A stretch of 64,000 bases of DNA, from NCBI GenBank assembly GCA_950295325.1, contig OX485807.1, forward strand, positions 3,972,501 through 4,036,500, written 5' to 3'. Below, piece by piece: positions 46,730 through 57,422 of this stretch. The translations under genes and the position numbers were made by a program. The stretch's first letter is position 1. Each line of letters opens with the position of its first letter. Below the pieces are notes generated by a model. That model was not told the DNA's origin. It did no database searches and worked only from the letters and a program-made list of their open reading frames with translations. The DNA comes from Polytrichum commune. Its lineage: Eukaryota; Streptophyta; Polytrichopsida; Polytrichales; Polytrichaceae.

Positions 46730-48325
46730 AAAAGAAAAGAAAATATAACGCCCGTATCAATTATACCGGCGTGAATATGAGCCCGTTGACCCTGTACTGA
46801 TCACGGTGTCCCGTGATGCAATATAGGATGTTATGCCTCCATTGGGAGGTGGGCTCTGTTGTGGTGCAAGAGAGCCCCCACCTTATGGTGGGGGGACGGG
46901 GGTTTGTTTGTTGTCAAGTTTTCTTTTATTTAGGACCAGGTAAGTAAGGTATTTGGTGTAGGTTTTCGAGACTTTAAGTTTGAATAGTTGTTCTATGGAG
47001 TTTTCGTGTATAGCTCCCCTTACTCCAATAGTGATGGTAATGAGGGGATTGGTCTGCCGGCCTTTGTTTTGTAGTGTGGTGATTAGTGGGTCATATTTGG
47101 TGTGTTTGTGGGTGCGAGCTTGTTCGGGGAATCTGTCATGGCAGTATGTAAATTCTATGAATTGGACGGTGTAGTTAGGGGAGGGTAGTATAGGTTTTTG
47201 TGTTTGATTGGGGGCTCCAATGATGCACATTATGTATGGTCTTAATTTCGCCTGGCATTGACATGTTCCTTGTGTGCATGTACATTTGAGAAGCCATTAT
47301 GGGATTGTTTGGTCTGGGGGTTGGTTGGTTATTCTGCCTGCATTGGTCAAGATAAAGAACCGGGTGTTTTTATTGGCTTGTAGGGTATGGGTAATGAGGT
47401 GGACTGCTTTGTTATGTCTAACAATTCGCAATCCTTTTAAGTATGGGTGTTCGCATGTTGATAGTAGGTGGGGCCATGTGTCTCTGTCGTTGGTGCGACA
47501 TAGTGTACAATTGGGGTTTTGGTACTTAAGGGGCCAAAAGATATTTTCCCTATGGTTACCCATGTATTGGGCATTTCTGAATTTTAGGGTTTGGGTAACT
47601 TGTGTGTCGGGTATTTTGTCGTCATTCCAGAAGTGGTTAGAAAGCTTTTGGTTGATTTGATCGTTTGTTAACCATTTGTCTACATACGGGAATTTACGTT
47701 TGGCTAGTGCAGTTTCGCGGTTTTTGTGTTCTTTTGTTATGAATGTGTGGAGGTTGCGAATGGCACCATCATGTGTGGTTGTAGGGCAGCTAGCTAGCCA
47801 AAAGGGGGTAGAGTGGGCTATGTGTATGCGTGGCGTATTGTTTGGTTTCTCTTTAAGTGTCCCCTCATTGGCTAGTGTGTCTGCCCTTTCATTGCCACTA
47901 ATGCCCGTGTGCGCTCGTACTTTGTGTATGTGGATCATATGTGGGGTCTAGTATATTTGATGTATGATGGCTGCTATGAGTAGTTGTTGGGGCTATATAC
48001 TCTTGAACCCGCAGTGTTGCCCACTATTTGACCATCAGGGTTTTTGGAGGGTGGAATAAATGACCCATCTGTATATATGCATTGTTGTGGATGGCATTTA
48101 AGGGGGTGTATGTGGTTGTAAGTGGAGGGTAGAGGTGGTGTTGTGGTATTGTTGGGGGGGGGGGGGGGGGTGGTGATTTTGGGGGCGGTTTTCCATACCT
48201 TGGAAAATTTAATGTTGTATGTTTTGGGGGTGGGTTTGATGGGATATGTCTATATGTGTGTGTTCATGGTTCTTTTTAGGACTTTATTCAGGTCTTGCGG
48301 GAGTTGTGGGTTCATTGTTGGACTT
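46730..48325 (-). mobile_element. LINE copy B, 5'-truncated with internal deletion
   Basis: Matches copy A (57.8-61.4 kb) from about NEHTNPA-equivalent sequence to the 3' end. The 3' end on the minus strand is ATACGGGCGTTATATTTTC followed by TTTTC repeats, not poly-A. About 200 bp of the RNase H core is deleted: VYSPNN joins directly to the segment just before IHKVRAHTG. The remaining coding region is nearly open. A G tract of 17 lies at 48154-48170. The 5' truncation point is near 48325. Confidence 0.85.
46883..47938 (-). pseudogene. LINE copy B ORF2 C-terminus: end of RNase H, zinc knuckle and C-terminal domain
   Basis: 47938-47297 encodes IHIHKVRAHTGISGNERAD with TLANEG, the last RNase H motif. 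After it come KFPYVDKWLTNDQINQKLS, LKFRNAQYMGNHRENIFWPL, CTLCRTNDRDTWPHLLSTC (a zinc-knuckle-like C-x2-C-x7-H-x4-C pattern) and FFILTNAGR. One nonsense codon (TIP-stop-W) separates this from 47230-46883, which continues with MCIIGAPNQTQKP and VLNKRKLDNKQ. Immediately before MCIIG lies a second cysteine cluster, CTCTQGTCQCQAK. So about 350 codons carry a single stop, a sign of fairly recent insertion. Confidence 0.85.
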
Positions 48326-48329
48326 TTAT

Positions 48330-48585
48330 CCCTATTAACAAGGAGGAGAGGGAGATGGATATAGAAAGAGAGTTTGCCGCTTTGAGTGAGCAGGGCGCCA
48401 AGCCATTAACGCGTTAGCATGCAACCTCTTATGGCGCATTGATGTGGTTGGAGCTTAGATGGAGTCCAAAATTTCCATTAATAAGTTTTTTCTTAATATA
48501 TTTTTTCACTTATTCATTTGATTGGGTTCATAATTTCCGATTTTTTTTTCGGTTTTTTATTTGGGAATTATTTTTGCACGAACCA
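48330..48585. other. Short gene-free stretch
   Basis: Poly-T tracts near 48541-48550. Nothing else recognised. Confidence 0.4.
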
Positions 48586-48589
48586 ACTA

Positions 48590-48645
48590 TGGTGCTATGG
48601 TAGTACTCAGATGGGTAACCTTCCTAGTACTTCATTTCGAGTGCA
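48590..48645 (+). pseudogene. 5S rRNA-derived fragment
   Basis: GTGCTATGGTAGTACTCAGA followed by TGGGTAACCTTCCTAGTACT parallels the 3' half of plant 5S rRNA (GAGAGTAGTACTAGGATGGG, then TGACCTCCTGGGAAGTCC), including the C-box of the internal promoter. The 5' half is not recognisable. It is a diverged 5S pseudogene or part of a 5S-derived SINE. Confidence 0.5.
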
Positions 48646-48649
48646 CTTT

Positions 48650-49440
48650 GTCACGTACAATCCACCTTGTCATAGTGGGGGTATCCAGGTGAGCCAAACA
48701 TTTTCAACCGACCATGTGGGAACCTAGGGGCTTCCCCTTGGGGGAGATAAGTATCCATTCGAGGTACCTAGCCGGCTTGTTAGTGCCCGTTCGAGGTGTT
48801 CACCTTCGAAAGGAGGCAATATTCGTTGGGGGTCCATTAATTCTCGTAAATGCCCACATCAAGATTACATACAGATTTAGACGAAGTTAATCAAATAGGC
48901 CATCAAGTAGGCCATTAGGTTCCCACATGGTTGGTTGAAATTAGTTTGTTCACTTGGATATCTTGAATACCACTAGATAGACCATAAAAGCAGGGTGCAC
49001 TAGGAAATCAAGTGCTTGGAAGACCACCCATCCTAGTGTTAATGCTTTTAACACTAGGGTTTCAACAGGGCTTGGTTTAGGAATTGAAATTGAGGTGCCT
49101 CTAAAAATTGGAAGTATCTATTTGAAGTAAAAAATTCTCCTGCGTCACAAACTTCCAGAAGAAAAAACTTCATGTAGATTCAATAAATTGTTGAGGCAAC
49201 ACCTCAAATTCATAAATTATAATGAATTCTTATATGCTTTTCATATGTGCCACAAAATCCTACCACAAAACGCCAAGTTTGCTTTGGAATACTGCATGTA
49301 TTTTGAGATGTTTGTAATATACACCACTAGGCAATAGTTGAAGTATGGCTTTAATGTGATAATCATATGATACATCAAGCTTTAGACTTTTATGATAGAA
49401 TCTAGTCCAAAAGAAAAGACAACTAACATCTGCATAGGTT
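48650..49440. other. Gene-free DNA
   Basis: No ORF of interest, RNA gene or transposon end recognised. Confidence 0.4.
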
Positions 49441-49444
49441 CGTC

Positions 49445-49525
49445 GTTGTGAATATAAGGAGCCCGTTTACCCTATTAATCCTATGTACTCATCACCCGTG
49501 TTTTGAAACTACTAAAGTCCTCATG
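49445..49525 (-). mobile_element. Possible short LINE 3'-UTR fragment
   Basis: GTGAATATAAGGAGCCCGTT, then ACCCTATTAATCC and TCATCACCCGTG, parallels copy B 46771-46820 (GTGAATATGAGCCCGTTGAC and following). It would be a very short 5'-truncated insertion on the minus strand. The match is short. Confidence 0.35.
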
Positions 49526-49673
49526 GAATGTTGATGTCATTCCAAAACTCCTACACTTACACACGATGAATTACGTAGGGTGAATGTTGCACACCGATAA
49601 ACCATGTATGTTCCATCGTGTCCTTGTAAACATTAGGAGTGAGATAACCCTTGTTGGGGAATTTGGTAAGCAA

Positions 49674-50054
49674 CAGAGCCCTACATTGGGTGCCCATACC
49701 CATGCCCATGCCCACCCATGCCCATGGGTTTTGGGTGGGCATGGGTGCAATATTATTGTTCATGGGTGGGCATGGGTTTGATATTATAATGAGTGGGCAT
49801 GGGTGGGGCACAATTACACAATTACACAATTACATAAGACACATTACACAATTACACAATACACATTACACAATTTTTGAATACATGGGCGCAATTTGAA
49901 TAGCATGGGTGGGCACATGTCATGCTATGTGTGGGCATGGGTGGGCATGGGTGCGCACATGTCATGCTATGGGTGGGCATGGGTGGGCATAGGTTGCTGC
50001 TGATGGGCATGGTCTGGGTATGGGTGCAATTAGAAAGGAAAATGTTGGGTTCTG
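49674..50054. mobile_element. hAT MITE, 381 bp, with 8-bp target duplication
   Basis: Starts CAGAGCCCTACATTGGGTGC and ends AATGTTGGGTTCTG, the same ends as 30770-31376. It is flanked by a perfect duplication GTAAGCAA (49666-49673 and 50055-50062). The subterminal CATGGGTGGGC repeats are kept, but the transposase region is gone. A short ACACAATTAC satellite-like repeat fills the middle (49808-49872). Confidence 0.92.
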
Positions 50055-50062
50055 GTAAGCAA

Positions 50063-50945
50063 TGATCAAGGGAAAAAAAAGGGGGACAATAAAGAAATGT
50101 CAATGTTCTTGCCCCGTCGTGAATACGAAACTCGTTTGCATCAAAACGATTACCATCCATCCACCACGATGCAAGGTGGGTTTAGTGCAATGACCAAATC
50201 CCACGTGGCTCCAAACATGCGGTCTACACTAATTGAGAGATTGTTTAATTAGGGGCGGAGTTATGATACTTGGGTGACATTTGAGGTGCCGCTTTGCACG
50301 ACTCCAATCATGGCACCTTGAGGCACAAGGGTATCCATATTAATTCTTCAGCCACCCTAGAATATCCTATTCTATTCCGGGTGTAGTTCGAATCCCAAGC
50401 CGGACACAACCTTAACAGTGCACGTGGCCCGTGTTGAGGTTTGAGCCCAATGTCGTTGTCGTCTCACATTGAAAACCTCAATAGTGCAAGGTCATCGTAT
50501 GGCGATTTCATTGAACGACTTCCCATGTCAACGCCTCACCAATTTGTCTCTAGCTAGGTGCACCTAATTTTGACCCATTCCACACCAAACTCTCTCACCA
50601 AAAATGTTTGTTGACACCGCAAAGATAACAAGTCATGTATAGATATAGTTTGGGGTTATTCTAAGACCCAAAAATGGATCCCCATTTGTTCAAATAGATC
50701 AAACTTAAGGAGTTTAGGGTTTATATCAGCAATCACTGAGAGCCTTTCTTTGAGTCATTGCTCATGTCTAAATCAACATACTATCATGTTTCATAAACAT
50801 GTGACACTACAAGCATTGAGAAATTATCATGCATCGTTGAAGACTTGCCCTATGTCACTGGGAAATCAACAAATCCATCATAGTGGTCTATATATATATA
50901 GTTCATTGATATAGGACAATTGCTTAGAACTTATATGTTGGTAAT
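50063..50945. other. Gene-free DNA
   Basis: No gene or transposon recognised. A lone B-box-like GTTCGAATCCC near 50388 has no tRNA around it. Confidence 0.4.
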
Positions 50946-50999
50946 GTACACATGCATTGGCATTCTAATAAATGTGGTAACCATTCTAAGCTTGGTTTC

Positions 51000-51190
51000 T
51001 CTTTCAACTTTCAATCCTTGGGTGACATGGATGATTGCCGACATCGTTCTTCATATGCACTAACCATACTATTGGGAAGGGAGTCATTTCCAGTGTTGGA
51101 CCAATATATAGTTGAGTGCTTGGTATCAACAATCATTATCAATAATGGTCTCAAAGAACCTACATGATTGGTAACAAAAAGTGTATTAAT
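51000..51190 (+). pseudogene. Possible Copia-type RNase H remnant
   Basis: The frame reading LGDMDDCRHRSSYALTILLG, then SFPVLDQYIVECLVSTIIIN and NGLKEPT resembles the Copia RNase H pattern GD-x-DDR-x-S-T-S-G-Y, LG, Q-x-x-V-x-x-S-T and KE. The catalytic context is badly eroded. Neither LTRs nor an integrase were found, so this is a weak call. Confidence 0.3.
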
Positions 51191-51289
51191 ATTTGGTAGA
51201 TATCTGAAGGTGAGAAAATCTATGTATACCCAAGTTGTCATTTGAGTCAACACTATTCTAACCAAATTGATACTTGTGTGAATTTACAT

Positions 51290-51566
51290 AGATATGAAGT
51301 TTCTTGGATGGTATATAGACCCAAGTGGTATTGAAAATAAAAATATACTCAATTACCCACACATGCTAGTATCAACAAGGGTGAAGTGTGTCATACTTGT
51401 TCATATTATGCATCAAAGATACTCAAATGATATTGATCCAACATTGTTCTTTTTGACATGGCGTATCAACATATTAGATTTGATGGGTCCTCCTTTACAT
51501 GTCAAATGGGCCATGCCAAAAGACCCCTTTTTCCTACTAGTGCAAGAATGCTATGTACAATTCTAG
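51290..51566 (+). other. Unassigned 90-codon open frame
   Basis: Begins MKFLGWYIDPSGIENKN and has no recognisable motif. Its position 100 bp after the possible Copia remnant suggests it may belong to the same decayed element. No coding function is claimed. Confidence 0.2.
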
Positions 51567-51569
51567 CAA

Positions 51570-54500
51570 TGATTATCAAAGGTTGATGCAACTAAAGGTG
51601 GTCTACTTGTATATCATGTCACACGAACCTTTTTGAAGGAATTATTATATGTCTCCTTCATCTACTGAAAAGATGAAAAACATCTACATTTAGGATCAAA
51701 TCAAGAATTGTCTCATTCGATTAGCAATTGAAAACCATGTAGAGTGGCCTTTTAATAAATTCAAGTTTTGTGAGACAAAAGTCATAAGAGGTCAAGGTGA
51801 GATTTCTATTTCTCTTTGTTTGATCACATAGGCCGCACTATAAACATCATAACCAAATAAACGTATAATAATTACCAAAGTCTGAGCACATAGTCCAATC
51901 TCATCATTTCATGTTGGTGTCCTTTCTTAACTATAAACCTAACAATATACCATTCCAAAGTAGGTGCCCAAATAAATATAGTGACCATGTCACAAGGTAG
52001 CTCAAATACTCTTTGTCCGAAAATTGCCAAAATAACAATCAATTGCAAATCTCTATAATTTTTCTTTTCTTTTTTTTGGAGAAAGAAGTACATTCATAGG
52101 TAAACTTAACATTGGATTTAGTGCGGCATAAATATTGGTGTGAGATGTTAGTAAGAGCGGTCTTTGTGTTTTGTCATGTAACACCAAATGTTATGTGATG
52201 CCCTCTCTAGTTGCCAACCAATGATTGCAAGACAGTTAATGTGGTTGATAATAAATAAAGTGTGGACCACACTAAATCACATTACATTACTTAAGCCATA
52301 TGGCATGCTCCCTTTCTAAGGGATACTAGTGGGTAACAAGTGTTTGATGTTGGGAATATCCAACCACGCAAAGAATCCTAACATGGTTACTAAGTTCGGT
52401 TGGATTTAAAACTTCTAAAGCCAATAGTCGCATCCCAACATATGTTGTAGTTTGTATTTTTCTTCTTCTTTTATTTGTAGCCCACGTGCTTGATTTTTTC
52501 TGGTACATTATTCACACTTGACCAACTATTAGTGCAACTTGTCTGGTGTTGAACAGTACTTAAGCGGAGTACACCCAAAATGTGGGGGTAACCAATAATA
52601 AAAGGGGCGTACTGCATAGATCCACAACTAACCATGTGCCACTTTGTCAACGTTTTCTTCTTGGGGAATATTTGCCAAATTTTGACATCAATTCCTCCAA
52701 AGGAATATCAGGTAGCTAATCCTTGGTTTTTTTTCATGGATGAAATCGCCAATTGACTATCCAAAAAGGGACGTGATTGCCATATATTGGGGTGAATATT
52801 CATGTTTATAAATGAACGTATGTGTTTTCATCTATAATATTCATCCATGATAGAAAATTGATAGCTAGTGGAGACTCCTTGAAAACCTAAAAAGAAAACC
52901 ATGCACTTAAACATATGTTCGAGTGTCCACATGTGGATAGGAGATAACGAACGAACATTGCAGCATGCTAACGTATAAACACATTGATGTTCCTTTTTCT
53001 TTTCTTTTTTCTAATGGTTCGATTGAAACAAGTAACCAAATTAGGCCTGCTTACCTCACATAACTTTGTAGGCATGGAAGTGTATGAAGAATCTTTTTAA
53101 AATGCTCTAGTTTGCCGATCAATGGCGACATCTTCCAAGTATCGGTGGCCAAAGGATATTCCACTAGTCTAGAGTCTACTACCACCTACATACCCTAGAC
53201 CTAGTGCCTAGCTAAACGATATGCAGTGTGCCTTGGAGGTCGGGCCCTGACTGAAACAACTGTATGAATGTATGAATGTGTGTGAAGTTTTAGCCTCTTT
53301 GTGTCATGAATTAAGTTAGTTGGGAGCTAGGCCGCCCCACAACCACAATGCCGCAAGTACGATCGATATCTCGGTGCAAATATTAAACCTCGACGTCGAA
53401 GATCGAAGTGGCTAGGAATGTCAGAATAACCGACACAAAATCAATGTTTAGTGATGTATTGCATGTGCGTGGTTTTCTAAGAATTAGTTATGCCTCGAAC
53501 GGGGACGTGTTCGAGAGCCTATTAACTTCTTCTATATATATTGTAGACATGCTACTAACCGTGCAGCACCACTTACCATGCATGTCACGATACTCCACCA
53601 TGCCACTTACCGTGTACTTATAATCTCGGCCGTCAAATTATATCACATGCAATCTCAACCGTCCGATGTCTCTCAAACTCAATCATGACCGCGCCAATGA
53701 CCTAAAACATCATTGTCAACTCACACTCATCATGGAGTTTCCTTCAGTCGAATCACATAGCAAGGTGTAGATGTAGCAATTTGATGAAGATGAAAAGAGC
53801 AGACCTTGCCAGGGCCAAAAAAGAAGCAAAAATTTCAACAACAACTTGAGAAGAAAATGGTTACACAAGTCAAAAGGACAATATCAAAACCTCATCAATT
53901 TCCTATGCCTACAAAGAAGAGGGCAACATTTGTAGCTCCTTTAGTGAAACCTAACATGCACGGTTAGTGAATGGCACATTGATCACACATTGATGCATAT
54001 AGTTGTGAACTTGATTGTAGAAAGGTTACAACTTTTCAAATACAATTGTCATTTCATTTTACCACAATACTCTCATCTCATTTAGTAATTACAAATTAAA
54101 AAAAAAAAAAAAGGTTTAACCCACCTTGTGGAAAACCATTTGAAACCCAAATATGCACGGTTAGTAGCATGTCTATGATATATATATATATATATCATTC
54201 CATCTTATTTTGTGAGGTGGGGAACTCACACTCAAGGCGGCCACTGCAGCTACCCGACTTTTTTTTGTTGGCATTATAAAATCTGGATAAGAAACACTTT
54301 GTTGCTTTAAAAAAGAAAGATTTGCTGGAGTTCTGGATTCTCAATGAATGTAAATGCAATCGGTTGAATAGAGGCAGATGAATAGATGTAGATGAATGTA
54401 TATTGTGGGCCATGTTAGTTTATTCACAATGTAGGTCAAGAAACAAAGTCCATAACACCCTGGCACTATTGCTGGGCCGAATCCATTTCAACAACAATCG

Positions 54501-55510
54501 TCAATCCAATAACTAAGGTAGTTGGGTTTTAAATAGACACTATTGGTTGTTTCCTATGTTTCCAGAGCCGGATTGAGGAAATTGTGATCACCTATTCAAA
54601 TGTGGGCTACTGTGTGGTTGCCAAATGTGTTAAATGAAATGGAGAAGGCTTCTTTATGTTAATTTTTGGGAGGGCTTGGGTAAAGCGTGTCCATGCCAGC
54701 CTCGGCAACAAGCTTTCCTAGCCTAGCTAAGATAGACAACTGGTTTAATGGCCAACAATGCAAGAATAAATGGATTGGACCCACTTCTAGTAGCCATGCA
54801 CTGGGTGGTGACTGCATCCAACAGGCGGTTGTTGGCTACATCGTCACTCCAACACAATTTAGTTGGTCTTACAAGCTCAATCCCCTTGCCAAAGCTTGAT
54901 TGACAATCTGCCTTCCTCTGCAATGTGCCAAAAACATATCCGGTACTTCAAAAAAATGTTAATCTATAGTTATAGAGATTATGACCTCTTCATAATGAAC
55001 AACATAACTCAGTCTAAATGATTACCAAATAAGTGACGCTATTAAATTTATGCCTCACTCCAAATTGGAATTACTCTGGCTCAATCTCACACAATGTGAA
55101 TCGGGCCGGTGTTTTCATTTGGCAGGGCTTGTATCCCCAACTCACCTCCACCAATTGACATCCATCACTTGACATCCCCGCCTTCTGTATCCTCCTCTTT
55201 GTAGTAGCCACCCTCATATTGTGTTTACGTATCGAGGGCATACAACCACAAAATGGTGCCGAGTACCCGATGCAAGTAGTTGGCCTCCTGGATTCTCCCT
55301 AATGGCCTTGTGGAGAGCTTCTCCAACCTCATATCTTTTCAGCATCCATGCCTCATAAAAAAAATTCTCCACTAGTCGATCCAACAATTTATTGTTATTA
55401 TTATTATTTATTATATGTTTCTAAGCTTGTCTCTTGAGCTTGCTCCTCTCCATCACTTCCTTCTTTGGCAATCTTCCGCCTCCGCCTCATCTTTCAATTG
55501 GGCCTTTTGC
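51570..55510. other. Gene-free DNA with R1-like sequence and AT microsatellites
   Basis: 51830-52010 on the minus strand resembles the R1 family (AGTCCAATCTCATCATTTCA, then GGTGTCCTTTCTTA, then ACCATTCCAAAGTAGG). (TA)n lies at 54178-54196 and an ATT run at 55390-55410. The short ORFs are not protein-like. No RNA gene was recognised. Confidence 0.4.
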
Positions 55511-55515
55511 TCCAA

Positions 55516-56007
55516 TCAAGCCAAGTATTCGTCATTTGTCATGATCCAAGATTTGGAGTAATCAATGATGGGTGTGGATGTGTTTTCCCTCCGAGTGGTT
55601 GGGAACTTGGCAATGTTGGTTCTCTCCACAACTTCATGATGCAATGATACCTCCTCAAAATTAGGATTCTCTTGAATGGCCTCATGTGGTCTCCCCCTAG
55701 TGTGGTTATCTTCCTTATCAACATCCACAAAGTAATGACGTGTGTTTGAGCCCACTTGCACACACTCTAGTGCATCATCAACAACCTCTTCCACTTCAAC
55801 TTCTTGGCTCCTAGTCTCCTCCTCCACTTGAGCATACACTTCGCTAGGTTGCATCTTCCTATCCATGGCTGATGAGTTGAGAGGCAATATTCTAGTTGAC
55901 TTACATGTGCAAAACATGGTCCATGATCTATATTTCTTGAGTACGTACGCATATATGAAGGATTCCTTGGAAGTGGACTCTTCATTGTAAACCTTAATGG
56001 TGTGCAT
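55516..56007 (-). CDS. 163-codon ORF of unknown function behind an R2 promoter module
   Basis: The product starts MHTIKVYNEESTSKESFIYA, has an acidic middle (EVYAQVEEETRSQEVEVEEV) and ends SWIMTNDEYLA. It has no signal peptide, membrane segment or catalytic motif I recognise; low complexity and charge suggest a partly disordered soluble protein. After the TGA the same frame continues LEQKAQLKDEAEAEDCQRR, so the stop could be a recent truncation. Upstream, the R2 module supplies TATAAATA about 95 bp before the ATG. It could be a small host gene, a second ORF of a DNA transposon, or a relic. Confidence 0.4.
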   Translation of the reverse strand: MHTIKVYNEESTSKESFIYAYVLKKYRSWTMFCTCKSTRILPLNSSAMDRKMQPSEVYAQVEEETRSQEVEVEEVVDDALECVQVGSNTRHYFVDVDKEDNHTRGRPHEAIQENPNFEEVSLHHEVVERTNIAKFPTTRRENTSTPIIDYSKSWIMTNDEYLA

Positions 56008-56260
56008 GGGTGACTATGAAATAAACCCCTTATAGATGTGAATTCTGTAAAGAAAACCAAATGTGTATGTACTAATAGAAGGTTGGAAAATGGACTCATG
56101 TATTTATATTAATCTTTTCAATGTAATGTGAGGAATGCCTCGACTACACACACAAATTCCAAATTATGAAATACATAGGCCTTTATTACATATATAAGTC
56201 ATTGGGAATTATAACCATATGACAACAACGTATGAAAACATAAATTGGATGATACTAGCA
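56000..56260 (-). repeat. R2 repeat, promoter-like module, copy 2
   Basis: In minus orientation it runs from TAATAAAGGCCTATGTATTT through TATAAATA (56101-56108) and CATGAGTCCATTTTCC to the ATG of the 163-codon ORF. It is homologous to copies at 34870-35110 and 56320-56575. Confidence 0.7.
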
Positions 56261-56319
56261 CATCTATTGTCGGTTTTTTTCTCTAAACTTTAGGGGGGGG
56301 GGGGGTTACTCTTGATTGG

Positions 56320-56575
56320 AAACCTAAATGATGTGTGTGGGCCACTATGAGATTACGCCCCCTATATATGGGAAGTTTATAGAGAAAAAAAATGGTACGC
56401 ATACTAACAACAAGCTCAAAAATGGACTCATGTATTTATAATATTTTTCTCAATTTAATGTCATAAATGCCTCCACTACATATAAAATTTATAAATCATG
56501 AATTAAATAAGACTACATTACATATAAAATGCACTTTCACTTTCCACTAAGAAAGTGATTAATTTTTTTTGTCAT
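56320..56575 (-). repeat. R2 repeat, promoter-like module, copy 3
   Basis: Tandem to copy 2. In minus orientation it reads TTAGTGGAAAGTGAAAGTGC, GTAGTGGAGGCATTTATGAC, TATAAATA (56433-56440) and CATGAGTCCATTTTTGAGC, then CACATCATTTAGGTTTCCAA. No ORF follows, because copy 2 lies downstream. A G tract (56293-56305) separates them. Confidence 0.7.
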
Positions 56576-56579
56576 CCAT

Positions 56580-57420
56580 AGCATGTAACTCAACAATTAC
56601 ATCAAACAAAATAAAAATGACAAGAGCATAATAATTTAACGGCAATCAGGAGAGCAAAACTTATGGAGCCCTTAGAGCGCTCCAAAAGCCTCAAATGCGT
56701 AAAGGCTAGAACTTAAATGCAAACCCTAACAAGAACGAATAGGGGAGTCATTAAGGACTATTACCACATGACAACAATGGTTGGAAACGTGAATTTGGAT
56801 GGAACTATCACGTCTACTATGTATGCTAATGCTGCAAGTAGTACCCCTTCTTACACTCATGTTAGTTTATGCATGGTGATAAGAATTTATCCTCCAGATC
56901 GTACGTCCACCTTTACTTTTTTAGTAACATTTTGTATGCACACACTAGAGGAAATCAATACCTCTCCCTTATGTTTATTATCTATGCTAATACCTCAAAT
57001 AAATTCCTTTCTACACTCACATTGGTTTGTATGTGGTATGAAGAGTCCACCCTCCCCTCCTCCCCTTTGCGTGACGATTCAAACCCACATTCAAAGACCC
57101 TTCCAACCATGCTAGCCTCCTAATGTTGAGGGAGAGGATGCTTATTTTAATTTTTTCCTAAGTAATAAAGAGCAAAAATGGGGTGTAAATTTTCACGTTC
57201 CCTACAATCTTCCCCGAAGGTCATTTACCTTACTTTATCTTCTAGGCCGACACTTTGAGTCCTGCAATATATCATGTTCAAGAGAGATTCTACAAGGTCT
57301 CAACCAATATAAGAAGAAGAAAAACACACACTTATTGTTGAACAAAATGTGAAGTACCTACGAAAATCATAAGATACCTTGTTTACTCTTTCCTTCTATG
57401 GCATGACTCCTCTTTGCCTC
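56580..57420. other. Gene-free DNA with a diverged R2 flank
   Basis: 56750-56830 (CATGACAACAATGGTTGG and following) resembles the sequence flanking R2 copy 2 (CATATGACAACAACGTATG, about 56216). The 132-codon plus ORF 56717-57115 covers this and is not protein-like. Nothing else recognised. Confidence 0.4.
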
Positions 57421-57422
57421 GG

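Noticed and set aside
47274-47951. Plus ORFs of 91-128 codons
   Set aside because: They are the antisense of LINE copy B ORF2.
50370-50410. B-box-like GTTCGAATCCC
   Set aside because: No A-box, acceptor stem or cloverleaf around it.
52340-52420. Weak 5S-like sequence on the minus strand (CTAAGTTCGGTTGGAT)
   Set aside because: Only a short scattered match; not enough to call a 5S fragment.
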